From JBALVT01 sp036960305 (lineage in GTDB: Bacteria; Pseudomonadota; Gammaproteobacteria; Pseudomonadales; Halieaceae), in assembly GCA_036960305.1 (NCBI GenBank), contig JBALWA010000020.1, forward strand, positions 7,237-71,236: a stretch of 64,000 nucleotides of DNA. The letters run 5' to 3'. Within the stretch, counting starts at the first letter, position 1; each line of letters begins with the position of its first letter. Below the pieces are notes generated by a model, which saw only the letters and a list, made by a program, of their open reading frames with translations, was not told where the DNA came from and did not search any database. This document shows positions 23,830 through 33,029 of this stretch, one piece after another. Both the position numbers and the translations under genes were made by a program.

Positions 23830-24306
23830 ATGTCAATGGAGTATGAATTTGAACACGATGCCGAGAGCATTTTTAATCTGCTCACCGAACCCCAGTTTCT
23901 GGTAGATCGCTGCATGGCCATGGGCGAGCTGGAGGCCAATTGTGAGGTTGAGGAGAACGCGGGTGTTATAACCGTTAGCCTGACTCGGAAGTTGAAGAGG
24001 GATATGCCTCGTTTCCTCGCAAAGATGATGGATCCAGAACAGACCATACATATGACCGAGACGTGGCAACCCGCTGACGAGGGAGGCTGGAATGGCGATT
24101 ACACTTTCGAAATGGAAGGTCAGCCAGTTTCTATTCGCGCGAAATTCGAACTCTATCCCACCGATACGGGCTGCTGCTATTCCATTGAGCACCAGGTGAA
24201 GGCGAATATCCCCTTGATTGGTGGCAAGATCGAGAAATATATTCGCGGCCAGGCCCAAGAGGGCTGCAATGATGAGATGGCGTACGTGCAGGGTCAGCTC
24301 GACTAA
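23830..24306 (+). CDS. DUF2505/SRPBCC-like protein
   Basis: 158 residues from ATG 23830 (GGGGAAGG upstream). The sequence 'YEFEHDAESIFNLLTEPQFLVDRCMAMGELEANC', then 'HMTETWQP', 'GDYTFEMEGQPVSIRAKFELYP' and 'IPLIGGKIEKYIRGQAQEG', matches the DUF2505 family, a START/SRPBCC-type hydrophobic ligand-binding fold. The role is unknown; members often sit near lipid or steroid metabolism genes. A stem (24335-24349) followed by T-rich sequence after its stop probably terminates it against the convergent carotenoid oxygenase-like gene. Confidence 0.8.
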   Translation: MSMEYEFEHDAESIFNLLTEPQFLVDRCMAMGELEANCEVEENAGVITVSLTRKLKRDMPRFLAKMMDPEQTIHMTETWQPADEGGWNGDYTFEMEGQPVSIRAKFELYPTDTGCCYSIEHQVKANIPLIGGKIEKYIRGQAQEGCNDEMAYVQGQLD

Positions 24307-24334
24307 TCCCGCCGTGAATTCACGGGAGTAGTAC

Positions 24335-24357
24335 CACGGCTGCCCCGTGTATTTTTT
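24335..24357 (+). terminator. Short hairpin plus T-tract after the DUF2505 gene
   Basis: Stem CACGG/CCGTG (loop CTGCC) is followed by TATTTTTT. The stem is only five pairs, so it is a weak intrinsic terminator; a perfect palindrome CCGTGAATTCACGG lies just upstream at 24312-24325. The T-tract overlaps the stop of the convergent gene. Confidence 0.4.
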
Positions 24358-25792
24358 AGGTCTGTAACTGCTCCATCGGCAGCCATAAGCCGTGGAAACC
24401 CTGCGGTGCCCGAGCGGACAAATTCACCTTCGCCAATACTTTACTGAGGCTGTGTGCATCCATAATCCACAAACTGGTGGAATGGCTCTGCGGCGAGTAA
24501 ACGTAGCTCAACACGTAGCCATCGTCTTCATTGCCACTGGTGATAGAGGGAACGAAGAACGGTTCGCCAGGAGTGGCGCCATCGCCCACATCGAAACCCT
24601 GGACGTCTCCCGACAGCAGGTCGTGTTTTAAAATACTGCCTATAGTTTCGTGGCGGTTACTGCCAGTGCCCTCGACGGTGACGCCCAGGCTATAGCCGTA
24701 GCGATAACTCCGTCCAGATACGTTGCGATTGATTTGTGGAAACTCCATGCGTTGCGGGCCAATTTGTTGCATGTTGGCGACACCTGATTTCATTCCCAGC
24801 GTGTAACGACTGAGTCGGGCAGGGTGGTCAAAGTCGCTGGAACCCTTTACCCATAATTGCTCGTAGCGCGCCACATCGAGGATGCAATCGTCGCCCTGTT
24901 CAAAAGCGTTCATAACATGAAATACAAACGCGGGTTCGATATCAAACCACTTCAGGTCTTTGCTGCTACCCGTCTTTGGCATTACGCCTATCCGGCTGGG
25001 GGCCTTATCGTTCCAAGTAAATGGCAATGCTTCGCCTTTAATCATTGCGAACCAGGAAAAAACTATCGGCAATTCCATAAAGAGAACGTAATTCTCGGTC
25101 ATCGCAAAATCATGCATCAGAGCCGGGCCGGCCGTTTCCAATACTTCCTTCTGCACCAATTCGCCACTGGCGCTGACACGGTAGTAGGTGAGGTAGGGTT
25201 TTACCGCGTTATAGCCAAAGAAAAACATTTCACCGCTTACTGGATCAATTTTTGGGTGGGCGGTCATTGCACCGGCCAGCTTACCCTTGAAATCGTAGGG
25301 CGCTTTGGTCGAAAGGTCTTCGTGATTCATTTCATAGGGTAAGCCTGCCTCGCCCAGCGAAAGCAGCTTACCACCGTGATAGACCAGCGAAACATTGCTC
25401 TGGTTGGCTGCTGGGTCCATGGCGGTTTTAAAGTTGCTGGATTCACCGTACAGAAACGGTGTTTGCACGTAACGATTGCGGTACCACTTAGCCTGGCCAT
25501 TTTCGATTTTTACACCGTGGATCATGCCGTCGCCAAAAAAGAAATGTCGGCTGGGGCCCTTCCAGCTATTGGGCCCATTGCGATAGTAATACCCATTTAG
25601 GTCGGGTGGAATACTGCCCTCGACTACAAGATCAGTCTCGGTGATCTCCTCTGTTACCGGAGGGAAATTTCCCTGTCGCCAGAACGCGTCTTTGTCATCG
25701 GTATTTTCTTCGTCACAGCCGCTCAAGAGAGCGGTGGAGGACAGGGCGGCGACACTGGCGCCGCCGTATTTAAAGAAGTCTCTGCGTTTCAT
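24356..25792 (-). CDS. Exported carotenoid oxygenase (RPE65/CCD) family protein
   Basis: 478 residues. The N-terminus is a twin-arginine-like lipoprotein signal: MKRRDFFKYG ... ALLSGC (lipobox LSGC, Cys26). The four iron-binding histidines of the seven-bladed propeller can be matched: H179 in 'AMTAHPKID', H227 in 'ALMHDFAMT', H292 in 'FVFHVMNAF' and H467 in 'GFHGLWLP'. The family cleaves double bonds of carotenoids, stilbenes or lignin-type compounds with Fe(II) and O2. An exported lipid-anchored form is unusual compared with cytosolic CCDs. It is last in the WS/DGAT-SDR-SDR set, 37 bases after the SDR stop. Confidence 0.88.
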   Translation of the reverse strand: MKRRDFFKYGGASVAALSSTALLSGCDEENTDDKDAFWRQGNFPPVTEEITETDLVVEGSIPPDLNGYYYRNGPNSWKGPSRHFFFGDGMIHGVKIENGQAKWYRNRYVQTPFLYGESSNFKTAMDPAANQSNVSLVYHGGKLLSLGEAGLPYEMNHEDLSTKAPYDFKGKLAGAMTAHPKIDPVSGEMFFFGYNAVKPYLTYYRVSASGELVQKEVLETAGPALMHDFAMTENYVLFMELPIVFSWFAMIKGEALPFTWNDKAPSRIGVMPKTGSSKDLKWFDIEPAFVFHVMNAFEQGDDCILDVARYEQLWVKGSSDFDHPARLSRYTLGMKSGVANMQQIGPQRMEFPQINRNVSGRSYRYGYSLGVTVEGTGSNRHETIGSILKHDLLSGDVQGFDVGDGATPGEPFFVPSITSGNEDDGYVLSYVYSPQSHSTSLWIMDAHSLSKVLAKVNLSARAPQGFHGLWLPMEQLQT

Positions 25793-25829
25793 AGAATAAT
25801 CCAGCTCCAGGTTGTTGGCGATAGGGGTG

Positions 25830-26630
25830 CTAGGCGTCAGGGCGATTGGCCAGGCGCATCAGTTTAAGCGTTCCCGTTGGAAATAGGCGTTTCATAAAGT
25901 CCAGCACTCTCGAGTCCACACAGAACACCAGTTTAAAACGGTTTTTTTCGATGGCTTTTACAATAAGCTTGGCCGCTTTCTCTGGTGGCATAGCCAGGTG
26001 GAACATCTTGAGCATTTTCTCTCTATGTGTCGGATCCATGCGCGCAGCAGCGAGTATATTGGTGGCCACGGCACCGGGGTGGACGCAGGTAATCCCCACG
26101 GTGCTTGGTGCCAGCTCAACATAAAGGGACTCACTTAAACCCCTGACGGCAAACTTGGTAGCTGCATAGGAACTCTGCCCCTTCATTCCAGTGAGGCCCG
26201 CCGAGCTGGACATATTTACAATGTGAGCTTGATCGGCTTTTTGAAGATAGGGAAGGAAATATTTGCAGCCGTACATCACACCCCAATAATTGATTCCCGA
26301 TATCCATTCCAGGTCTGCTACATCTTGCTGCTCAAATGGAAGATTGACAGCGACCCCCGCGTTATTGACTAAAATATGCACGGCTCCGTGCTCGGCAATC
26401 ACCTGCTCCGGCAGTGCAGCCATCTGCTGCTTGTTGGAAACATCCACCAGGTGCAAGCTCGCAGTCCTGCCAATCGCCTCAATAGCGGTCTTTACTTCCG
26501 ACAATTTGGCTTCATCAATATCAACCAGGGCGATATCCGCGCCTCGGGCTGCCAACTCCAGGCTCAATGCTCGACCAATACCGCTGCCGGCTCCTGTCAC
26601 CACTGCGACACGACCTTCTATTTGCTTCAT
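25830..26630 (-). CDS. Classical SDR oxidoreductase
   Basis: 266 residues. 'VTGAGSGIGRALSLELAARG' (TGxxxGxG), 'VDIDEAKL', 'NNAGVAV', 'SSSAGLTGMKGQSSYAATKFA' (Ser and Y-x-x-x-K). This belongs to the SDR branch annotated as short-chain dehydrogenases next to wax-ester synthases and monooxygenases. The start ATG overlaps the upstream SDR stop by four bases (ATGA), so translation is coupled. C-terminal 'LDFMKRLFPTGTLKLMRL' suggests an amphipathic membrane-contact tail. Confidence 0.9.
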   Translation of the reverse strand: MKQIEGRVAVVTGAGSGIGRALSLELAARGADIALVDIDEAKLSEVKTAIEAIGRTASLHLVDVSNKQQMAALPEQVIAEHGAVHILVNNAGVAVNLPFEQQDVADLEWISGINYWGVMYGCKYFLPYLQKADQAHIVNMSSSAGLTGMKGQSSYAATKFAVRGLSESLYVELAPSTVGITCVHPGAVATNILAAARMDPTHREKMLKMFHLAMPPEKAAKLIVKAIEKNRFKLVFCVDSRVLDFMKRLFPTGTLKLMRLANRPDA

Positions 26631-27481
26631 GGTGCTGCCTCTGCGGGTACACCGTCACGCAGCACGCGCTGCGCAACCTGCTTCAGGATAAAACTTGTCA
26701 AGCGGGGCGAGAGACGGTTTGAGTAATACGTCATCCACGATTCCGGTGCGACAGGGCGCAACGGGGTATTAAACCTCACCGCGCTGAATACAGCCTTGGC
26801 GACTTTCTCAGGCCCGAACGTGCTCTTTTCATGTTCCTGGTGAATTCGATCCGCTATGCCCGCCTCGTATTCTCCTCTGGAACGCATATTTTCAGTCAGC
26901 GAAGTACGAACGACGCCGGGGCATATCACGCTCACGCCAAGACTGTGATGACTGAGTTCCTGACGCAGTGAGTCGGAATAGCCGACAACTGCAAATTTGG
27001 TCGTGGAATATGCGCCGAATCCTTCCAGGGCTGCAAAGCCTTCCATGGAGGCTATGTTGACAACATGCCCGCCACTATCACGCTCAATCATCGCCGGACA
27101 AAAAGCATCGCAAAAATGTATAACGCCCATCAGGTTTACACCGATAATAAATTCCCAATCCTCTGGAGAGGTATCAAGAATATCTGCCGCAAGTGCCACT
27201 CCGGCATTGTTGACGAGAATGTCTACGGCTGCCGTGTTGCGATGCACCTGTTTTGCAAACGCTTCTACCTGGTCACGTTGGCTTACATCCACGACCGATG
27301 ATATGACGTCAACCCCATGGCCCGCCAATAAGGTACGGGTTTCCTCCAGATGCTCGGGATTGATATCGCAGATTGCCACGTTGCCACCCCGACCGGCTGC
27401 GTCCAGGGCAATCGCTCGTCCAATGCCAGCCCCAGCGCCAGTGACAAGAACCCAGCGACCATCTAATTTATTGACCTTCAT
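26627..27481 (-). CDS. Classical SDR oxidoreductase
   Basis: 284 residues. 'VTGAGAGIGRAIALDAAGRG', 'CDINPEHLEET', 'NNAGVALAADILDTSPEDWEFIIGVNLMGVIHFCDAF', 'IASMEGFAALEGFGAYSTTKFAVVGYSDSL' (catalytic Ser, Y-x-x-x-K). It resembles the SDRs found with WS/DGATs that are proposed to reduce fatty or ketone substrates. Four-base overlaps at both ends place it in the middle of the operon. It is homologous to the next gene, so the pair may act in sequence or as a heteromer. Confidence 0.9.
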   Translation of the reverse strand: MKVNKLDGRWVLVTGAGAGIGRAIALDAAGRGGNVAICDINPEHLEETRTLLAGHGVDVISSVVDVSQRDQVEAFAKQVHRNTAAVDILVNNAGVALAADILDTSPEDWEFIIGVNLMGVIHFCDAFCPAMIERDSGGHVVNIASMEGFAALEGFGAYSTTKFAVVGYSDSLRQELSHHSLGVSVICPGVVRTSLTENMRSRGEYEAGIADRIHQEHEKSTFGPEKVAKAVFSAVRFNTPLRPVAPESWMTYYSNRLSPRLTSFILKQVAQRVLRDGVPAEAAP

Positions 27482-28941
27482 TTTTTTCTCCGTTTAGGTG
27501 CGGCCTTTCGCTTCGCCTTAACCACGGGCTTTTTTCGACTTTTGCGCTTCGGTTTGCAAAGCGCTTTGTACTCGTCCAGAGCCGCTTCCAGACCGGAAGC
27601 GATCGTGTCTTGATGTGGAAGCAGGTCGGGGTCAACAATGATGCCGAAATCCATAGTATCGCCGTAGCTGATACACGTGAAATTGACGCCCATTCCCGCC
27701 GTCAGAATTGACATCGGGTACATGTTTTCCATTCTTGCCCCGGCGATATACATGGGTGTGGGGCTGCCGCGTACATTGGATACGATAAGATTTGCCCCCA
27801 CCATCTGTGGTGCCTGGTCTTCGGGTAGCGAGTCCATCAAGGTACTTACAAGAATGGGCGGCATCATCTGGAATAGCTCAACCATACCCATGGCGCCACT
27901 ATGGGCAAGTGCTTTTGATTGTTCCGATTCCAGATTGATTGCCTGTAGGCGCGCCACGGGATCGTCCAGATCTGTGGCCAGGGTAACCGTGGTGGTCGTG
28001 ACCTTGTTACTTAACTGGTCATCGACCTCGGATCTTAGGGAGACCGGAATGTTGGTGCGTAGCGGTTCGTCCGGAAGTTGCGAATATTCAAGGAGATAGC
28101 GACGTATGGCACTGCTGACAAGGGCTAATACCACATCATTCAATGACACATTAAAGTGATTCTTAATGGTTTTCATGTCGTGCAGCGACAAGGAACAGAG
28201 TGCTACTGCCCGCTCGCTGCTAATAGCGCCATTAAAAGAGGCCGTGGGCACTGCCGGTTGTTCTTTCTGGGGGCTTCTCGGCCAGGTCAGTTGTTCCCGT
28301 AACTTCGGGCGAAGGATGTCGTAGACGCCTTTGGCCGCATCGCGAGGAAGTCGGCTCAGGTGCTGCCAGGCCTTTGAAGATTGTACGGGGAGGCTTGGAA
28401 TTGATCCTGCTTTGGCTTCGCTAATGGATTTGTCGATCGTTTTATTCGGGGGCGGGTCGGGCTCAAAGTCACCGATAATCTCCAGCATTTTGAATGCACC
28501 CTCACCATCCATCATGCAGTGATGAAACTTCTGAAAGTATGCGCATTTACCCCCCTTAAGGCCTTCGATGAGCCAGATTTCCCAAAGGGGCTTGTTGCGG
28601 TCAAGGTGCTTGCTGTAGAGATGGGCGGCTACCTCACACAGATTGGCAGTGTCGCCGGGCTTTGGCAGCGCGATGTGTTTTATGTGGTGGTCGAAACTGA
28701 AATTTTCGTCTTTTACCCAATAGGGTCTATCCAGGCCCAGCGGCACAGAGTGAAGTTTCCAGCTAAATTGAGGGATAAGGGAAACTCTCTCCACACAGTG
28801 TTTACGAAAATGTTCGTAATCGAAGCCGGCACGTTCACTGCTATCGAGGACGATCAGGAGGCCCACATGCTGGTAAATGCTGCTGGTCTCGCCAGCGACA
28901 AACATGACATCTTCCCTGCTAAGCTGTTTGATTAACGACAT
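27478..28941 (-). CDS. Wax ester synthase/diacylglycerol acyltransferase (WS/DGAT)
   Basis: 487 residues. N-terminal half has the catalytic HHxxxDG motif as H140-H-C-M-M-D145-G in 'FQKFHHCMMDGEGAF', and the C-terminal half has 'NDVVLALVSSAIRRYLLE', 'TNIPVSLR' and 'ANLIVSNVRGSPTPMYIAGA', all WS/DGAT features. The last 30 residues are Lys/Arg-rich (KRKSRKKPVVKAKRKAAPK). The enzyme esterifies acyl-CoA with fatty alcohols or diacylglycerol to make storage lipid. It is first in the operon with two SDRs and, after a gap, the carotenoid oxygenase-like gene. Confidence 0.93.
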   Translation of the reverse strand: MSLIKQLSREDVMFVAGETSSIYQHVGLLIVLDSSERAGFDYEHFRKHCVERVSLIPQFSWKLHSVPLGLDRPYWVKDENFSFDHHIKHIALPKPGDTANLCEVAAHLYSKHLDRNKPLWEIWLIEGLKGGKCAYFQKFHHCMMDGEGAFKMLEIIGDFEPDPPPNKTIDKSISEAKAGSIPSLPVQSSKAWQHLSRLPRDAAKGVYDILRPKLREQLTWPRSPQKEQPAVPTASFNGAISSERAVALCSLSLHDMKTIKNHFNVSLNDVVLALVSSAIRRYLLEYSQLPDEPLRTNIPVSLRSEVDDQLSNKVTTTTVTLATDLDDPVARLQAINLESEQSKALAHSGAMGMVELFQMMPPILVSTLMDSLPEDQAPQMVGANLIVSNVRGSPTPMYIAGARMENMYPMSILTAGMGVNFTCISYGDTMDFGIIVDPDLLPHQDTIASGLEAALDEYKALCKPKRKSRKKPVVKAKRKAAPKRRKK

Positions 28942-29047
28942 GTTTCTTATTTCCCCCCAAATGCAGTAATCGTCGAGCCAGCGGTATGGCTTCGATCTTC
29001 CATCCTAGCAACTTTGGGGAAATAAAAAAACAGGCCTGACTGTTTAC

Positions 29048-29075
29048 TTGATATCGATCATTATTGGCAGATAAT
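29048..29075 (+). promoter_or_regulatory. Likely promoter of the ABC transporter genes
   Basis: TTGATA and GATAAT are separated by 16 bases, close to the sigma-70 consensus, about 90 bases upstream of the first possible start codon of the transporter. No operator-like repeat accompanies it. Confidence 0.45.
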
Positions 29076-29165
29076 GCTATTTGCAGCTACAAGCTCCGGC
29101 AGTGTGGGTGGGGAGGGTTCGTTACATTGATGCCGTAATGGGATACTTGACCCCGATGGCATACA

Positions 29166-30992
29166 ATGTGGGGCGGCACTCGCGCGCCTTTACTTTGTTC
29201 ACACGGGGTCAGATTGACAACCACCGCCAGAGAATCCAACGCTCGCTTCTTCTTCCGCTATATTCTGCATCACAAGCAGGCGTATGGGTGGGGTATTGTG
29301 TTCATATTTCTCACCAACTGGTTGGCGGTGTCTATTCCGTTGTACCTGGGTGAGAGTATCGACCTGCTGAGCAGCGATGCGCTCGGTCAGCAGCAGGATG
29401 CTTTGATGCGCAGCATTGGTGCGGTGGTACTCTTCGCGCTACTGATGGTGGTAACCCGCACCGTGTCCCGCATTCTCTTCTTTAACCCCGGGCGCTCTAT
29501 TGAGCGTGAGCTCAAGGACGATGCCTTTGCCAAGCTCACTAAAATGCAGCCGGCGTTCTACCGGGAGCACGAAACCGGCACCCTCATTTCCATCGTCAAT
29601 AACGACATCAACGGGGTGCGGGCGCTGGCGGGCATTGTTATGCTGCAGGTGTTTAATATTATTTTTGCGCTGTCGCTGACGCCGCTGAAGATGTACCAGA
29701 TATCTCCCAGTCTCACCCTTTATTGTATTTTTCCGGTGGTGGTCACCTTCGCGATTGCCCACAAGGGCATTGCCTTTATGCGGCGGATGATGCGGGTGCG
29801 CATGGTAGAGCTGCAGGAAATGTCTTCGACTACGGTCGGCTTTCTCTCCGGTATCGAGGTGATCAAGTCCAACCATATCCAGGACTGGGCCGAGACGGCG
29901 TTCGACAAGGAAAACGGCAAAATACTGGACCGTTCCCTGCGCCTTACCCTGGTGCGCACCGTGGTGCTACCCGTTATTGCCTACACCGACCGCCTACTGA
30001 AGGTGTTGATTCTGGGCGTGGGTGGCGGTTACCTGATTCAGGCGGAACTGTCGCTGGGCGATCTCACTGCGTTGCTCTCTTACGCCGCCTTGCTGGCCAT
30101 GCCCTTTATCTCTCTGGGCATGGTCTTTTCAGCCTGGCAAGCCGGTATTGTGTCACTGGAAAGCATGCGCCGCATTCTGGATCAGCCTGAGCACCAGCAG
30201 GACCAGGTACACCTGCCGCCGGAAAAGCGCGAGGACCTGTTTTCCCACCACCTTCGTGTTGAAGATCTCAGCTACACCTACCCCGGCAGTGACACCCCTG
30301 CGCTGAGCAACATCAGCTTCGAGATCAAGCCAGGGCAGATGGTGGGCGTACTCGGTAAAGTGGGTTCGGGCAAAACGACATTGGTGAACTGCCTGAACAA
30401 CTACCTTGAGGTAGCATCGGGCGCCATTTTCATTGACGGCGTCGACATCACCACGCTGTCTCGACAGGACCTGCGCAGCGCGGTGCGAACCATTACCCAG
30501 GATCCGTTCCTGTTCTCCGATACGGTAAGTGAGAATATTCAGTTTGGTGCCGACGCGCTGGCGGACCCACTGACACTGAAGCAGGCGCTCTACCAGAGCG
30601 ATATGCTGGATGAGGTGCGCCAGTTTCCCGAGCAGGAGAGCACCCTCGTGGGAGAGAAAGGCATACTTTTGTCTGGCGGACAGAAGCAGCGCCTGAGCCT
30701 GTCCCGCGGGCTGTATACCCCGTGTAAATTGATGGTTCTGGATAATGTGTTATCCGCTGTCGACAACGAAACCGAGCGGTTCCTGCTCGACCAGATATTC
30801 AACCACTCCCGCAGCGCCGCCACCTTGATTATCTCCCACCGCGCTACCGTGCTTGAAAAGGTCGACACCATACTCGTCTTAAACGCGGGTCGAATTGTGG
30901 CCAAGGGTACCCACGCGGAATTACTGCAAAGTTCCGAGGAATATCGACACACCTGGCAACTACAGCAACATGACAATGAGGCCGAGGCATGA
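29166..30992 (+). CDS. ABC exporter half, membrane + ATPase domains (degenerate-site subunit)
   Basis: Up to 608 residues: six-helix exporter domain (about residues 50-330) followed by an ATPase with Walker A 'GKVGSGKTT', signature 'LSGGQKQRLSLSRG' and Walker B 'LMVLDNVLSAVD'. The usual catalytic Glu after the Walker B Asp is replaced by Asn (LDN), which marks the non-hydrolysing site of a heterodimeric exporter (MdlA/TmrA-type arrangement). The start is uncertain: ATG 29166 lacks a ribosome-binding site, and TTG 29214 begins nearer to the family start ('NARFFFRYIL'). It overlaps the partner gene by four bases. Confidence 0.92.
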   Translation: MWGGTRAPLLCSHGVRLTTTARESNARFFFRYILHHKQAYGWGIVFIFLTNWLAVSIPLYLGESIDLLSSDALGQQQDALMRSIGAVVLFALLMVVTRTVSRILFFNPGRSIERELKDDAFAKLTKMQPAFYREHETGTLISIVNNDINGVRALAGIVMLQVFNIIFALSLTPLKMYQISPSLTLYCIFPVVVTFAIAHKGIAFMRRMMRVRMVELQEMSSTTVGFLSGIEVIKSNHIQDWAETAFDKENGKILDRSLRLTLVRTVVLPVIAYTDRLLKVLILGVGGGYLIQAELSLGDLTALLSYAALLAMPFISLGMVFSAWQAGIVSLESMRRILDQPEHQQDQVHLPPEKREDLFSHHLRVEDLSYTYPGSDTPALSNISFEIKPGQMVGVLGKVGSGKTTLVNCLNNYLEVASGAIFIDGVDITTLSRQDLRSAVRTITQDPFLFSDTVSENIQFGADALADPLTLKQALYQSDMLDEVRQFPEQESTLVGEKGILLSGGQKQRLSLSRGLYTPCKLMVLDNVLSAVDNETERFLLDQIFNHSRSAATLIISHRATVLEKVDTILVLNAGRIVAKGTHAELLQSSEEYRHTWQLQQHDNEAEA

Positions 30993-32812
30993 GATCTACC
31001 GCAGCGGCGCAGGAAATGGGCGCAAAACCGACTCCGGCACGTAAAAAAATACGCTGGAGTGTGGTGCGGCGCTTTCTTGGGCACTTCAGGCCCTACCGTA
31101 AGCAAGTACTTCTTGGGCTCAGCCTCATTCCCGTATCTGTGACGTTCGCCATTCTGTTTCCCTGGCTGATCATGCGCATTATTGACAACCAGCTGGTGCC
31201 CATGCAGAGCGAGGGTCTGCTGTTTTGGTGTCTGGCACTCGCAGGTGTGCTGGTGGGTAACTTCCTGGCGGATGCGGTTTTCAACTATTCATTGCAGTCG
31301 GCGGCGCAGTACGCCATTCGTGATATTCGCGCCGAGATGTTCAACCGCGTGCTACATTTTCCGCGGCGCTACTTCGACAAGACACCCATGGGTGTCACTC
31401 TTACACGCCTGACCAGTGATCTGGAGGCTATCAGCGAATCCTTTACGCAGGGTTTGCTGAGCATGATCCGCGATGTGCTGATAACCGTTGCGCTGTTGGT
31501 GTTCCTGATGTTTATCAGCTGGCGGCTTACGCTGGTGTTATTGCTGATTGGCCCGCTGATTTACTACATTACTGAAGTACTCAGGCGCCGCCTGCGTGAT
31601 ACTTACCTACGTGCGCGTGTGGTGTTGTCCCAGGGCACCGGCTACCTGCAGGAATGCCTCAGTGGCGTCAAGACCGTGCAGCTATACAACGCCGAGGCAG
31701 CTGTGCAGAAACGTTACGCTACCTACACCGAGGAGTTTCGCGAGGCGCAGTCGGAATCGAACCTGTACGATTCCGCCCTGTACTCCATCATCGAGGGCAT
31801 CACCATGGTCAGCATGGGCCTCATCATCTGGTATGGCTCGAAGGAGATACTGGCCGCTACGATCTCCCTTGGTGTATTGGTCGGCTTTATCAACACGCTG
31901 GACAAGATTTTCGTGCCTATCCGTGACTTTACCTCGCAGATGGCGTCCATACAGCGCGCCTTTGCCGCCTTCGACCATATCGAAGAGATCTACGAGGAAG
32001 AAACGGAACAGGAGAACAGCGACGGCGGGCAGCAGCTGAGTGCTGAGCAGCGCCGGCAATTGGACACCTTTCAAACGCTGGAATTTACCGATGTTAAATT
32101 CCGGTATAACGCCGACGGCCCCTGGGTATTGCAGAGTGTGTCGTTCTGCCTGAACAAGGGCAGCAAAATTGCCCTGGTAGGCAGTACGGGCTCCGGCAAG
32201 TCGACGATTCTGCGCCTGCTCACAAAAACCTACGTCAACTATGAGGGCTCTATCAAACTCAACGGTATTGAGCTGAGCCAGATTCCCAAGGCCGAGGTGG
32301 GGAAATTCTTTTCCCTGATGCAGCAGGAGGTGTTCCTGTTCAATGAGAGTATCGCCTTCAATATTGGTCTGGAGCGCGAGTCTCCCAACCCGGACTTTGT
32401 CACAGATGCCGCTAAATACGTGTACGCCGACGAGTTTATCGAGCGCCTGCCGGGTAAATACGATTTCGTACTGCAGGGCAATGGCGGCAACCTGTCCGCC
32501 GGTCAGGGTCAGCTCGTCGCCTTCGCGCGGGCTATTGCCAGTGGCAGCGAAGTGGTGATGCTGGACGAGGCTACCAGCTCGGTGGACTCAGTAACGGAAC
32601 AGCTGATTCAGAAAGCCATCGACCATGTGTTTGAGGAAAAAACTGTCATCGCTATCGCCCATCGCCTGAGCACTATTCAACATTCGGATGAAATTTTGGT
32701 GCTGGACGGCGGCGCGATTATTGAGCGTGGCACCCACAGCACGTTGATGGTAAAAGCCGGGTTTTACGCTAATCTGGTACAGCAACTTGATTCCGGAACG
32801 GGGCCTACCTGA
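30989..32812 (+). CDS. ABC exporter half, membrane + ATPase domains (catalytic subunit)
   Basis: 607 residues. The membrane domain is followed by an ATPase with Walker A 'GSTGSGKST', signature 'LSAGQGQLVAFARA' (LSGGQ altered to LSAGQ) and Walker B 'VVMLDEATSSVD' with the catalytic Glu. Together with the preceding gene (Asn at that position) it forms a heterodimeric exporter with one active and one degenerate site, comparable to MdlA/MdlB or TM287/288. Substrates of such pairs are drugs, lipids or peptides; none can be read here. The ATGA overlap couples translation. Confidence 0.93.
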   Translation: MRSTAAAQEMGAKPTPARKKIRWSVVRRFLGHFRPYRKQVLLGLSLIPVSVTFAILFPWLIMRIIDNQLVPMQSEGLLFWCLALAGVLVGNFLADAVFNYSLQSAAQYAIRDIRAEMFNRVLHFPRRYFDKTPMGVTLTRLTSDLEAISESFTQGLLSMIRDVLITVALLVFLMFISWRLTLVLLLIGPLIYYITEVLRRRLRDTYLRARVVLSQGTGYLQECLSGVKTVQLYNAEAAVQKRYATYTEEFREAQSESNLYDSALYSIIEGITMVSMGLIIWYGSKEILAATISLGVLVGFINTLDKIFVPIRDFTSQMASIQRAFAAFDHIEEIYEEETEQENSDGGQQLSAEQRRQLDTFQTLEFTDVKFRYNADGPWVLQSVSFCLNKGSKIALVGSTGSGKSTILRLLTKTYVNYEGSIKLNGIELSQIPKAEVGKFFSLMQQEVFLFNESIAFNIGLERESPNPDFVTDAAKYVYADEFIERLPGKYDFVLQGNGGNLSAGQGQLVAFARAIASGSEVVMLDEATSSVDSVTEQLIQKAIDHVFEEKTVIAIAHRLSTIQHSDEILVLDGGAIIERGTHSTLMVKAGFYANLVQQLDSGTGPT

Positions 32813-33029
32813 CCCGGGGATTAGCCATACAAGTTAATCACCAGAGATTGGTAGAATCCCGTTCGGGGATAGAAATAGTCAGCGTAGATTGACCGTTCCC
32901 AATCTTTAACCTGACTGCATAGTGCGGTTTGATAGTAGTTGTTGAAGCGTTAGGTGGAGGCGGTCTCTCTCATATTGAGCCGGGCTCTGCTTGAGTTATG
33001 GAAATCAAAGTAATTGCCAGGTGATATGA

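Noticed and set aside
24312..24325. Perfect palindrome CCGTGAATTCACGG as an operator
   Set aside because: It lies between convergent genes, where an operator is unlikely; it may add to the terminator instead.
30590..31105. 171-codon minus-strand ORF across the two ABC genes
   Set aside because: Antisense shadow of two well-supported ATPase genes.
32860..32890. Short stem ATCCC...GGGAT after the ABC genes as a tRNA T-arm or terminator
   Set aside because: No flanking cloverleaf, acceptor stem or T-tract.
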